This document shows, piece by piece, positions 1-5,830 of a stretch of DNA of 5,830 bases. A program made the translations under genes and the position numbers. The stretch lies in NCBI GenBank assembly GCA_013330765.1, contig DUHU01000208.1, positions 1 to 5,830 on the forward strand, in the 5' to 3' direction. Under the pieces are notes generated by a model, which saw only the letters and a program-made list of their open reading frames with translations, had not been told where the DNA came from and ran no database searches. The DNA is from Candidatus Poseidoniaceae archaeon (GTDB taxonomy: Archaea > Thermoplasmatota > Poseidoniia > Poseidoniales > Poseidoniaceae). Every line of letters starts with the position of its first letter. The stretch's first letter is position 1.

Positions 1-1094
1 CGTGCGAGCGCGGGATCCACGCCTTGGGGCGCTTCCCCGTTCCATGCCACACATACGGCATGCAGGCGCGCCCGGTCTTCTGACCATGGAGGCGAGAGCA
101 CCCAAGCGAGCAACCATGCCCAGAGGCGCGGGTCACGTGGGACCTTGACCGTAAGGACGTCCCGCCCTTGAGCAATACGCGCCACGCGGAGGGACAACCG
201 CCCATCTCCGTTGGTCAGCGCTTGGGGCAAAGGGCGGTGGACCACTTCTTCCGTGGTGTTCCAACCCACCACCCAAGGTTCCTGGCGCCCCACCGCCACC
301 TGGTGGGGGCGCTGTCGAATCAATTCGTCCAATGCTTCGCGTTGGGGTCCTCGCGCACCAGCTCCCTGCCACCTTAGCGGGGGGCGTTCTTCGAAGCCTT
401 CAACCCACAGCCGCGTGACCTCGTCGAGGGGTTCACCGATTCGCTTCAAGAGCCCCAGCCATCGCATCAGCGGTCGCCCGGGGTGATGGTCTGCAAGGCC
501 ATGTCGGGCTCCAAAACCCAAGGGGCGACGGGGCACCTGGAGGACGGGTCCAGAGACTGCGGTGGCGGCCAAGGCCAGGGCGAGCAAGTCCCATCCACGA
601 CGGCTTGGCGCACACATCAATTCCAACAGGTCCTTCCACGGCGCACGGGGGAAGGGCCCCCGGCCGTCGATGAGCAACCCTTCATCGGAAAACTGCATGA
701 GGTGGCCCGAGCACAAGGTCACACCGCGTGCCAACACCCGTTGCTGTTCATTCGAGGCGCCTTGAGCCGACCGGGCGGCCGTTGCTGCTTCCACAAAGGC
801 GGGTTGTCCCGCGTGCCAGACGCTGATGGGGTCCGCATCGGGATCCTCCAAGCGAGCCCACAAGCCTGCTTCCACCACCCAAGGCCTGTGCTTCAGTCGC
901 CCCCAACGGGCCCGTGAGGTGGAGAGGTTTCCCAACAGGCCCCTGGCCTCGTCGGCCAAGGTCTCCGGAACGAGATCCAACCAGAGATGTTCACCGTGAT
1001 CCCGAAGAACGGACGCGCACAAACCGCAATGCTTCTGCACACCCTCAGCCGGTGCATCGCAGACCTCGCATTGCTTCGAACTCATCTTTGACAT
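1..1094 (-). CDS. Unrecognised Trp-rich protein with N-terminal zinc-ribbon-like motif (C-terminus beyond window)
   Basis: The minus strand is open from an ATG at 1094 to base 1 without a stop. It gives 364 whole codons and is cut at its C-terminal side by the window edge. An in-frame ATG at 1085 (start MSSKQCEVC) is an equally possible start. I prefer 1094 because a weak purine run (AAAGGG, 1110-1105) lies about 10 bases before it, while nothing resembling a Shine-Dalgarno precedes 1085. Seen directly: a CxxC-x10-CxxC motif at residues 9-26 (C9, C12, C23, C26), the usual form of a small zinc ribbon or zinc knuckle. The rest is rich in Trp (17 visible, about 4.7 %) and Arg, with no convincing signal peptide or membrane segment. 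The stretch around RGWDLLALALAATAVSG is hydrophobic but short. I recognise no catalytic motif and assign no function. It diverges from the helicase-nuclease operon. Base composition matches its neighbours, so there is no sign of recent transfer. Confidence 0.8.
   Translation of the reverse strand, partial: MSKMSSKQCEVCDAPAEGVQKHCGLCASVLRDHGEHLWLDLVPETLADEARGLLGNLSTSRARWGRLKHRPWVVEAGLWARLEDPDADPISVWHAGQPAFVEAATAARSAQGASNEQQRVLARGVTLCSGHLMQFSDEGLLIDGRGPFPRAPWKDLLELMCAPSRRGWDLLALALAATAVSGPVLQVPRRPLGFGARHGLADHHPGRPLMRWLGLLKRIGEPLDEVTRLWVEGFEERPPLRWQGAGARGPQREALDELIRQRPHQVAVGRQEPWVVGWNTTEEVVHRPLPQALTNGDGRLSLRVARIAQGRDVLTVKVPRDPRLWAWLLAWVLSPPWSEDRARLHAVCVAWNGEAPQGVDPALA
266..884 (-). repeat. Two copies of a 13-bp exact repeat encoding PWVV
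   Basis: The 13-mer CCACCACCCAAGG (plus-strand reading) occurs at 266-278 and again at 872-884. Both copies lie in the unrecognised minus-strand gene in the same frame and encode Pro-Trp-Val-Val, within RPWVVEAG upstream and EPWVVGWN downstream. The coordinates span from the first to the second copy. They may be remnants of an internally duplicated domain, or two independent uses of the same short motif. Flanking similarity is too weak by eye to decide. Confidence 0.35.
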
Positions 1095-1173
1095 TGAAGC
1101 ATGACCCTTTTTCAAGCCGGAGTCGGAAAACCGCCGCAAGGTGTTCAAGAACCCTGACGAGGTCTCAGGAGCC
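1095..1173. promoter_or_regulatory. Divergent intergenic start region
   Basis: This is the only non-coding gap in the window. It separates the starts of two divergent genes, so promoters for both directions must lie here or just inside the genes. A TTGACA hexamer on the plus strand (1088-1093) is followed 17 bases later by TTCAAG (1111-1116), a poor match to a bacterial -10 box. The most AT-rich patch is CCCTTTTTCAAG (1105-1116). Read on the minus strand it is CTTGAAAAAGGG, a position that could also suit an archaeal TATA-like element. None of these is strong enough to call a promoter precisely. GAGGT at 1159-1163, ten bases before the ATG at 1174, is a possible ribosome binding site. The region has no clear operator palindrome; TTGAA (1094-1098) and TTCAA (1111-1115) form only a 5-bp inverted repeat. 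Confidence 0.4.
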
Positions 1174-4100
1174 ATGCCGTCCCTTGAGGTCGTCCCCTTC
1201 GGTCCACTCCCGGAGTGGGTCGATGCGGCCATGGAGTCGGAGGCCGTCCTCGTGGTCTGTGCAACCGAGGGCGAACGTCGTCATCACTTGCGCCGTATGG
1301 CGCACGCTGGCGGAACCGTCGATGCATCACGCCTGACCACACTTGGTCGCTTTCTCCGTCATCTTCGGGCCGGCGTGGGTTTGCCTGAGGCCCATGGTGA
1401 TGCGGCCCTTCACTTGCTTGCATTGGACGCTGCATGCCGCGCATTGGCCGAAGCCGGCGCGTTTCTTCTTCCCGCTTCTTCGTGGAGCGTTGGGCGAACA
1501 GAGCGTTTGCTGAAACTCCATGACCGCTTGGCGGAAGAGGGGATGGAGAAGGAAACATGGGACGAGGATCCGGGCATGGCGACTTTCGCTCGGGCCATCA
1601 AGCAGGTTGAAGCGGAAACAGGACTGCTCCATCCCGGTCTGGTCCCACAGCACGTCATCGCCGGGTTACGAGCACACGACGCGGACCACCCTCCCTTCGT
1701 GTTGGCCAACCTCGACGGGGTCTTGTTGCTCCCCTCACCTCCCGACCACGGGGCAGCAACGGTTGCGCTTTTCCACGCCGTAGAGCGTTTCGTGGGGGTC
1801 CACGTGCTGCGGACGCCGGGCGCGATGCGGACTGGTTTTGGTGGTGCCATCCTCGAGGACGTGCATCCCATCGACACCAAGGAAGGGGTGCCGGATTGGC
1901 TGCCGGCCCACGACCCGGTGCCCTCAGAGGCGCGAGGGTGGGACGTCGTTGACGCCCACCTCGGTGCAGTACATCGCGTGGCCCTTCAGCGTCGTAGCCA
2001 TGGCCCCATGGCGGCGGTCGACCTCGCCCTTCAGCATCATGCCGCGGAAAGTACCGGTCCGGTGCTCATCGTCGACGCTGACGAGGGGCGCCGTGAGGCG
2101 ACGGTCAGCAACCTGCACGCGCATGGCCTGACGGTCAGCCATCGCCCCCCCGTTGCTCCATCACGGGCCGTAACCGGCCTTCTCCGAGCGGCCAAGGCGG
2201 GCATCGGCCCGGAAGCATGGAGTCCGGAAGCACTGATCGGCTTGGCCGGAGGATCCTCATTGGGGTTCGACGTTGCCAAAACAGGGCCGCTTGTTCACCC
2301 CTTGGAGCCCGAATGGCGTCCTCGAGCCCATCTGGAGTTGCTTCGTACCGTGGCGCGCACGGCCCACCTTCGTGGCGGACACGGCGCCCTTCGCCGTTGG
2401 CAAAGCGTGTTGAGCAATATGCGACCCGACCCTCACCGGGGCAGAATGGCCCTGCAACGGCAACACATTGAGGAAACTTCGTGGTGGTTGGAATCCATCG
2501 CTGTGCTTTGGTCGCCGATCACGAACGGTGAGGAGCGTCGCACCACGCATGGTCCGGTGACCGAAGCCGAACTTCCTCTCCCCGCTGCGCCTCAATCGTT
2601 GCATGCGTGGGTCGACATGATGCTCCATGCAGCCGATTGGCCCATGCTTCTTTCCCGTACCTCGCGGTACGATGCCAGCGTGGCGGGGCTGCATCTTCTG
2701 AAGGAGCGGTTGGATGCCGGTCTTGCGCAGGATGCCCGTGGCCCACAGGCCGTGGACGTGCTGGAACTGTTGGCCCTTCACCCCCCTGCTCCCCCTGCTG
2801 CCGCTGAGGGCATTGACGTGCTCGTGATGGCACCTGACCAAGCGATCGGCCAGCCAAGCGGACTGACCGTGTTGGCCGGCCTTGACGACGAGGCCTGGTC
2901 CATGCGGCGTAGCGATTTGCCGTGGTGCGACCGTGCCAGCAGGGTGAGCCTCGGACTCTTCGACGGAGATTTGCCCATCCGGCGCGGACGAAACGTGTTG
3001 GCACAGCTCGTGGCGTCAACGGCATGCCTTGTGGTGTTCGATTCATCGGCCGAGGACGGCGCAGGACCTTCCCCTCCCCTCGCGGAATGGCTCCTTCATG
3101 TGCGCAGAAACGGCCGTTGGACGCACGTGAATACCGAACGACCGGAATGGTTCACGGCGGGCGAGCCGAACGACGTTCACCTTCTTTGGGCGGAGGGCCC
3201 TGACGGCGAACTCTGCCCTCGCCCAGGCGGGTTTCGAAACGGGCAAGCCGGCAGGGCGGGACAGCGCCGACGTGACCTCCGTCAGCGAACCGGCCTCGAC
3301 CTTCACGCCGGACGCGAGGTGCAGTCTTCGGTCAACCGCGGGGCGCTTTTGGCTGCCTCCGCCCCTGATGTCTTGCAGGACAGAGCCCGCCGTCAACCGG
3401 AGCTTCAATCGCTGGAGAAAGGCGAAGTTTTGGCGTGGTCGGAAGCCGCCAAATTCCAAACCACCCACCGCCTCAACCTTCGTCCATCTCCGAGTGCGGT
3501 GGGCAAAAAACAGGAGGTTGCCAAAGTGGAGGATTGGCCTCACCTTGGCGTGAGGATCAACGGGAACGTGGTGTCGGTCACCCTCGATCCACGCCCGTTG
3601 TCCCCTCCGTCCCTCGGGCAAGGTGCCTTGCACCCTGTCGTGGGGGCAGACGGTCCGGGGCGAGAGGTCCAATCTTGGTCGCCAAGCCGCTTGCAGGCAT
3701 GGGTGGTTTGCCCTCGGAAAGCGTGGTTGGAGCAGGCGCTCGATGTTGCCGGCGAAGACGCTGGCGCCGAAGACATCGACCGCAGGGAACAAGGCGACCT
3801 TGTCCACCGATTTGAGGAACATTCGCTTCGGGCTTTCGGGACATGGAGCGACGAAGGATGGCGAACGTCCGCCAGCATCCCCTTTGCACCAAACGATGTT
3901 GACGCCCATTGGATCTCCACCATCGACGCCATGTTCGAACAGACGCCGTGGCTCGGTCGAACAGACGCCGTGGCCATGCATCGTCGCCGGGCGTCCATGG
4001 GCCATGCACCCGCAGGTCCCACCGCAGCGGCTCCCGCGCCCCGGCCTGAAGGGGAATTGGGCCGGTTGCTGTTGGCCGATGCAGGTCTGACGGGGGTGTC

Positions 4101-4746
4101 TCCACTTGCTGCAGAGTGGGCCATCGTCAACGGTGATGGTGAGGCGCCTTTGGTGACGCTGAGCGACGATGTGCCCGCTCAAGCACTTCGCTGCCGCATC
4201 GACCGCGCCGACGAGGTCATCCTCGACGACGCCAGACGCGAAGCGGCAACACAAGCGGGATTGATGGGCGAGGACGGGCCGGAGCGCCTCGTCATCTTGC
4301 GCGATCTAAAGAGCGTGGTCGGCCCTGAGAAATCCGACGTACAGGAACGCCATTTACGGGCCCTGTACGACGAAGTGCAACTTGCAGCCTATGCGTTGGC
4401 CTGGGAGGCCGCTCGTCCGACGGACCGGGTTGTGGGGGTGGGCATTTCTTCCGTGGGGTCGGATGCCTACCATCACGTGGAACTCGACACGGCCTGGTCT
4501 GCGGTGCTTGAGGGTCTTGATCTTGGGCCGGTGACGGCTCATCTTTGGCAAACCCATCCTCCTCAACTCCGCGACGGGACGCCGAGTTCACCCTTCCGTC
4601 GGTGGTTGCAAGAGCGGGCCTTGACCATGGCCAAGGCGGTGCATGCCTCCACAGAAGGCCGCGTGAACCCCACCCCATCCAAAGCCTGCTCGTCCTGTTC
4701 CGTGGCTTCTGCATGCGGCGTGTCCTTCCTTGGAGGTGGCCGTTGA
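1174..4746 (+). CDS. AddB/RexB-like helicase-nuclease subunit with PD-(D/E)XK nuclease and Fe-S cysteines
   Basis: Probable AddB-type subunit of a two-subunit DNA helicase-nuclease that processes double-strand ends. The 1190-residue length is close to the usual ~1150 of AddB. Residues here count from ATG 1174. The N-terminus (LEVVPFGPLPEW, 4-15) occupies the AddB P-loop position but lacks GxGKT. UvrD-like remnants follow: VLIVDADEGRREATVSNL near 297, LAGLDDEAW at 567-575, and FDSSAEDGAGPSPPLAEW at 622-639. The C-terminal nuclease has SPSRLQAWVVCPRKAW with C846, H878 in GDLVHRF, D1010 in CRIDRAD, D1044 and K1046 in LRDLKSV, and Q1069/Y1073 in QLAAY. C1172, C1175 and C1181 (C-x2-C-x5-C) with C846 match the AddB/Cas4-type 4Fe-4S site. 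All catalytic residues are present, so the nuclease is probably active. An in-frame GTG at 1141 would add 11 residues. ATG 1174 is preferred because GAGGT precedes it and it places the first strand and P-loop remnant where AddB has them. The stop overlaps the helicase gene by one base. A related RecB-family nuclease fused to a dead helicase, outside strict AddB, remains possible. Confidence 0.88.
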   Translation: MPSLEVVPFGPLPEWVDAAMESEAVLVVCATEGERRHHLRRMAHAGGTVDASRLTTLGRFLRHLRAGVGLPEAHGDAALHLLALDAACRALAEAGAFLLPASSWSVGRTERLLKLHDRLAEEGMEKETWDEDPGMATFARAIKQVEAETGLLHPGLVPQHVIAGLRAHDADHPPFVLANLDGVLLLPSPPDHGAATVALFHAVERFVGVHVLRTPGAMRTGFGGAILEDVHPIDTKEGVPDWLPAHDPVPSEARGWDVVDAHLGAVHRVALQRRSHGPMAAVDLALQHHAAESTGPVLIVDADEGRREATVSNLHAHGLTVSHRPPVAPSRAVTGLLRAAKAGIGPEAWSPEALIGLAGGSSLGFDVAKTGPLVHPLEPEWRPRAHLELLRTVARTAHLRGGHGALRRWQSVLSNMRPDPHRGRMALQRQHIEETSWWLESIAVLWSPITNGEERRTTHGPVTEAELPLPAAPQSLHAWVDMMLHAADWPMLLSRTSRYDASVAGLHLLKERLDAGLAQDARGPQAVDVLELLALHPPAPPAAAEGIDVLVMAPDQAIGQPSGLTVLAGLDDEAWSMRRSDLPWCDRASRVSLGLFDGDLPIRRGRNVLAQLVASTACLVVFDSSAEDGAGPSPPLAEWLLHVRRNGRWTHVNTERPEWFTAGEPNDVHLLWAEGPDGELCPRPGGFRNGQAGRAGQRRRDLRQRTGLDLHAGREVQSSVNRGALLAASAPDVLQDRARRQPELQSLEKGEVLAWSEAAKFQTTHRLNLRPSPSAVGKKQEVAKVEDWPHLGVRINGNVVSVTLDPRPLSPPSLGQGALHPVVGADGPGREVQSWSPSRLQAWVVCPRKAWLEQALDVAGEDAGAEDIDRREQGDLVHRFEEHSLRAFGTWSDEGWRTSASIPFAPNDVDAHWISTIDAMFEQTPWLGRTDAVAMHRRRASMGHAPAGPTAAAPAPRPEGELGRLLLADAGLTGVSPLAAEWAIVNGDGEAPLVTLSDDVPAQALRCRIDRADEVILDDARREAATQAGLMGEDGPERLVILRDLKSVVGPEKSDVQERHLRALYDEVQLAAYALAWEAARPTDRVVGVGISSVGSDAYHHVELDTAWSAVLEGLDLGPVTAHLWQTHPPQLRDGTPSSPFRRWLQERALTMAKAVHASTEGRVNPTPSKACSSCSVASACGVSFLGGGR
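3935..3974 (+). repeat. 18-bp direct repeat, near-tandem with 22-bp period
   Basis: TCGAACAGACGCCGTGGC occurs exactly at 3935-3952 and again at 3957-3974, with four bases between the copies. It lies inside the AddB-like gene, between the H878 and D1010 nuclease motifs. The 22-base offset is not a multiple of three, so the copies are read in different frames: the first contributes FEQTPW and the second GRTDAVA. It looks like a slippage or tandem duplication in a weakly constrained linker, just before an Ala/Pro-rich stretch (GHAPAGPTAAAPAPRP). Confidence 0.9.
4732..4738 (+). promoter_or_regulatory. Strong Shine-Dalgarno for the RecB/AddA-like helicase gene
   Basis: GGAGGTG lies inside the last codons of the upstream gene and ends seven bases before the ATG at 4746. 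This is near-consensus sequence at ideal spacing. With the TGATG overlap of stop and start codons it fixes the downstream start and indicates translational coupling, as expected for two subunits made in fixed ratio. Confidence 0.85.
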
Positions 4747-5830
4747 TGCAGCACCCCTTCCGTCACGCACAGCGGCTTGGGCTTGACCTGGACCGTCACA
4801 TCATGCTCGACGCTGGCGCAGGCACGGGCAAGACGACCGTGATGGCCGAACGGTACGTCCAACACCTCTTGACGGGCGCACAACGCTCGACCCTGCTGAC
4901 TCCGCCGGGTACCCGCCCAGGCCGGCCGGGAGCAGGGGCTTCATTGGAATCGCCACGCGACCGCTTGACGCCTGAGGCTTGGCCTGGGTTGCTGCCCACC
5001 GAGGTGGTTGCCATCTCATTCACACGAAAGTCGGCAGCAGCACTTCGCTCTCAGATCAAGCGACGCATCACCGCCATTCGTGGACGAGCGATCGAAGGCG
5101 ATGACGAGGGCATCGTTGACGTGCGATGGCGAGGCCGCGCAGAAGGCGTGGTCGATCTTCTCTCGTCCTTGTTGGACGACGCACCGGTCACCACCATCGA
5201 CGCTTTCCTCAACCGCTTGGTCGCCCCTTACATCGACGAACTGATGCCTCGGCGCGTGGACGGACACGTTCCTGAGGAAGGCATGGAAACCCTGCATGAC
5301 ACCGCCATTGCCTGCGTGTGGAGGCTTCGCCAACCCAGCGACGCGACCGCCTTCCAAATTCCAAACGGCACGGCTGTCATCCAAGCGAGGGACCGTTTGG
5401 CCGCTTCCCTTGGCGGCCAGCGGGCCGCACATCGCGTGTTCAGCGCCATGCTTCGAAACGGCGCTTTCGTGGCCGAAGCACGACGCGCTCTTCATGCATC
5501 GACCCACGGCCAGCCAGTGGACGACGCCTCGCTTCGAAGCATGGTGACGTCCTTGGCCGAGGGGCCGGATTTTGCAGCTTTCTTGGACGAGCTTCGCGGG
5601 GCACTGCTCGCGTGGCACGGACATGTGTTGACCCGCGCCGACCTCCATGTGGATCCAAAGGAGGCGGAATATGGCCACACCCAAACCCGCTTCCGGGAGT
5701 TGCGTCGCTGGTGCGATCAAGGGATACCGGCAGACGGGTGGGAGCAACTTCGGTGGCTCTACGGTGCATTGCGCATCGTGACAGGCAGCACGAACCTCGG
5801 GAAAGGGAAGTTTTCTTCCTGCTTCCCAGG
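4746..5830 (+). CDS. RecB/AddA-type superfamily 1 DNA helicase (UvrD-like N-terminal domain; C-terminus beyond window)
   Basis: Probable motor subunit of the same AddAB-type complex: an ATP-driven SF1 helicase that unwinds DNA from double-strand ends. The frame is open to the window edge, giving 361 whole codons and lacking the C-terminal part. Motif I (Walker A) is DAGAGTGKTT at residues 22-31 with Lys29. Gln9 just before it may serve as the Q-motif. Motif Ia is VVAISFTRKSAAALRSQI from residue 87, and motif Ic is TIDAFLNRLVAPY from residue 150. The P-loop sits very near the N-terminus and is separated from motif Ia by about 60 residues, including a Gly/Pro-rich insert (PPGTRPGRPGAG, 53-64). 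That spacing is closer to RecB/AddA than to compact UvrD or Rep. Walker B (DExQD) and later motifs are not reached, and neither is any C-terminal nuclease domain, so AddA versus a nuclease-less relative cannot be settled. The start is fixed by GGAGGTG seven bases upstream. It overlaps the AddB-like gene by one base, implying an operon. Confidence 0.9.
   Translation, partial: MQHPFRHAQRLGLDLDRHIMLDAGAGTGKTTVMAERYVQHLLTGAQRSTLLTPPGTRPGRPGAGASLESPRDRLTPEAWPGLLPTEVVAISFTRKSAAALRSQIKRRITAIRGRAIEGDDEGIVDVRWRGRAEGVVDLLSSLLDDAPVTTIDAFLNRLVAPYIDELMPRRVDGHVPEEGMETLHDTAIACVWRLRQPSDATAFQIPNGTAVIQARDRLAASLGGQRAAHRVFSAMLRNGAFVAEARRALHASTHGQPVDDASLRSMVTSLAEGPDFAAFLDELRGALLAWHGHVLTRADLHVDPKEAEYGHTQTRFRELRRWCDQGIPADGWEQLRWLYGALRIVTGSTNLGKGKFSSCFP

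Noticed and set aside
483..917. 144-codon plus-strand open frame in the left part
   Set aside because: It is antisense to a minus-strand frame that stays open over the whole 1094 bases, carries a coherent zinc-ribbon start and shows biased third positions. The plus frame resembles no protein.
1094..1115. TTGAA...TTCAA inverted repeat as an operator
   Set aside because: Five-base arms with a 12-base spacer are too short to distinguish from chance.
1101..1157. 18-codon leader peptide (MTLFQAGVGKPPQGVQEP) ahead of the AddB-like gene
   Set aside because: It has no Shine-Dalgarno and no regulatory codon run or attenuator-like hairpin near it. An ATG-to-stop run this short is expected by chance.
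1141..1173. GTG at 1141 as start of the AddB-like gene
   Set aside because: It is possible, but it has no good ribosome binding site and adds 11 residues before the natural first strand of the fold. ATG 1174 fits better.
914..1336. 140-codon plus-strand frame across the intergenic region
   Set aside because: It overlaps both the minus-strand gene start and the AddB-like gene start in another frame. Its composition (Arg/Ser/Pro-rich) is typical of a shadow frame.
2257..2841. 194-codon minus-strand frame inside the AddB-like gene
   Set aside because: It is a shadow of the real coding frame with no motif and no start signal.
3043..4254. 403-codon minus-strand frame opposite the nuclease region
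   Set aside because: It is long only because GC-rich coding DNA lacks antisense stops. The plus strand here carries intact PD-(D/E)XK motifs, and the antisense product shows no recognisable motif.

Overview
The window is a gene-dense, GC-rich (about 60-65 % by eye) prokaryotic segment. It holds one complete large gene and two genes cut off by the window edges. I cannot assign an organism. The third codon positions are rich in G and C, with frequent CTT, TTG and CGT codons. A strong GGAGGTG Shine-Dalgarno lies before the last gene. This fits a high-GC bacterium or a high-GC planktonic euryarchaeon, and the sequence alone does not separate them.

Layout: positions 1-1094 are one continuous minus-strand reading frame that runs off the left edge. 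It encodes an unrecognised protein with an N-terminal four-cysteine zinc-ribbon-like motif and a very high tryptophan content. A short gap of about 80 bases (1095-1173) holds the divergent start region. On the plus strand, 1174-4746 encodes a ~1190-residue protein with the architecture of AddB/RexB. It has a degenerate UvrD-like helicase portion without a P-loop, then a C-terminal PD-(D/E)XK (RecB-type) nuclease domain framed by the Cys...Cys-x2-Cys-x5-Cys iron-sulfur signature. Its stop codon overlaps by one base the ATG of the next gene (4746 to past 5830). That gene encodes a RecB/AddA-type superfamily 1 helicase, with motifs I, Ia and Ic visible before the right edge.

The two plus-strand genes almost certainly form an operon for a two-subunit helicase-nuclease of the AddAB type. 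The downstream subunit would be the ATP-driven motor, possibly with its own nuclease domain beyond the window. The upstream subunit would supply a second nuclease and a non-motor DNA-scanning or structural scaffold. The usual role of such complexes is resection of double-strand ends for recombination, together with degradation of foreign linear DNA. The minus-strand gene has no visible functional link beyond sharing the divergent intergenic region.

Notable oddities are the loss of the P-loop in the AddB-like subunit, an 18-bp repeat offset by 22 bp and read in two different frames inside the nuclease region, and the unidentified Trp-rich zinc-ribbon protein. I saw no RNA genes, mobile elements, CRISPR arrays or terminators.
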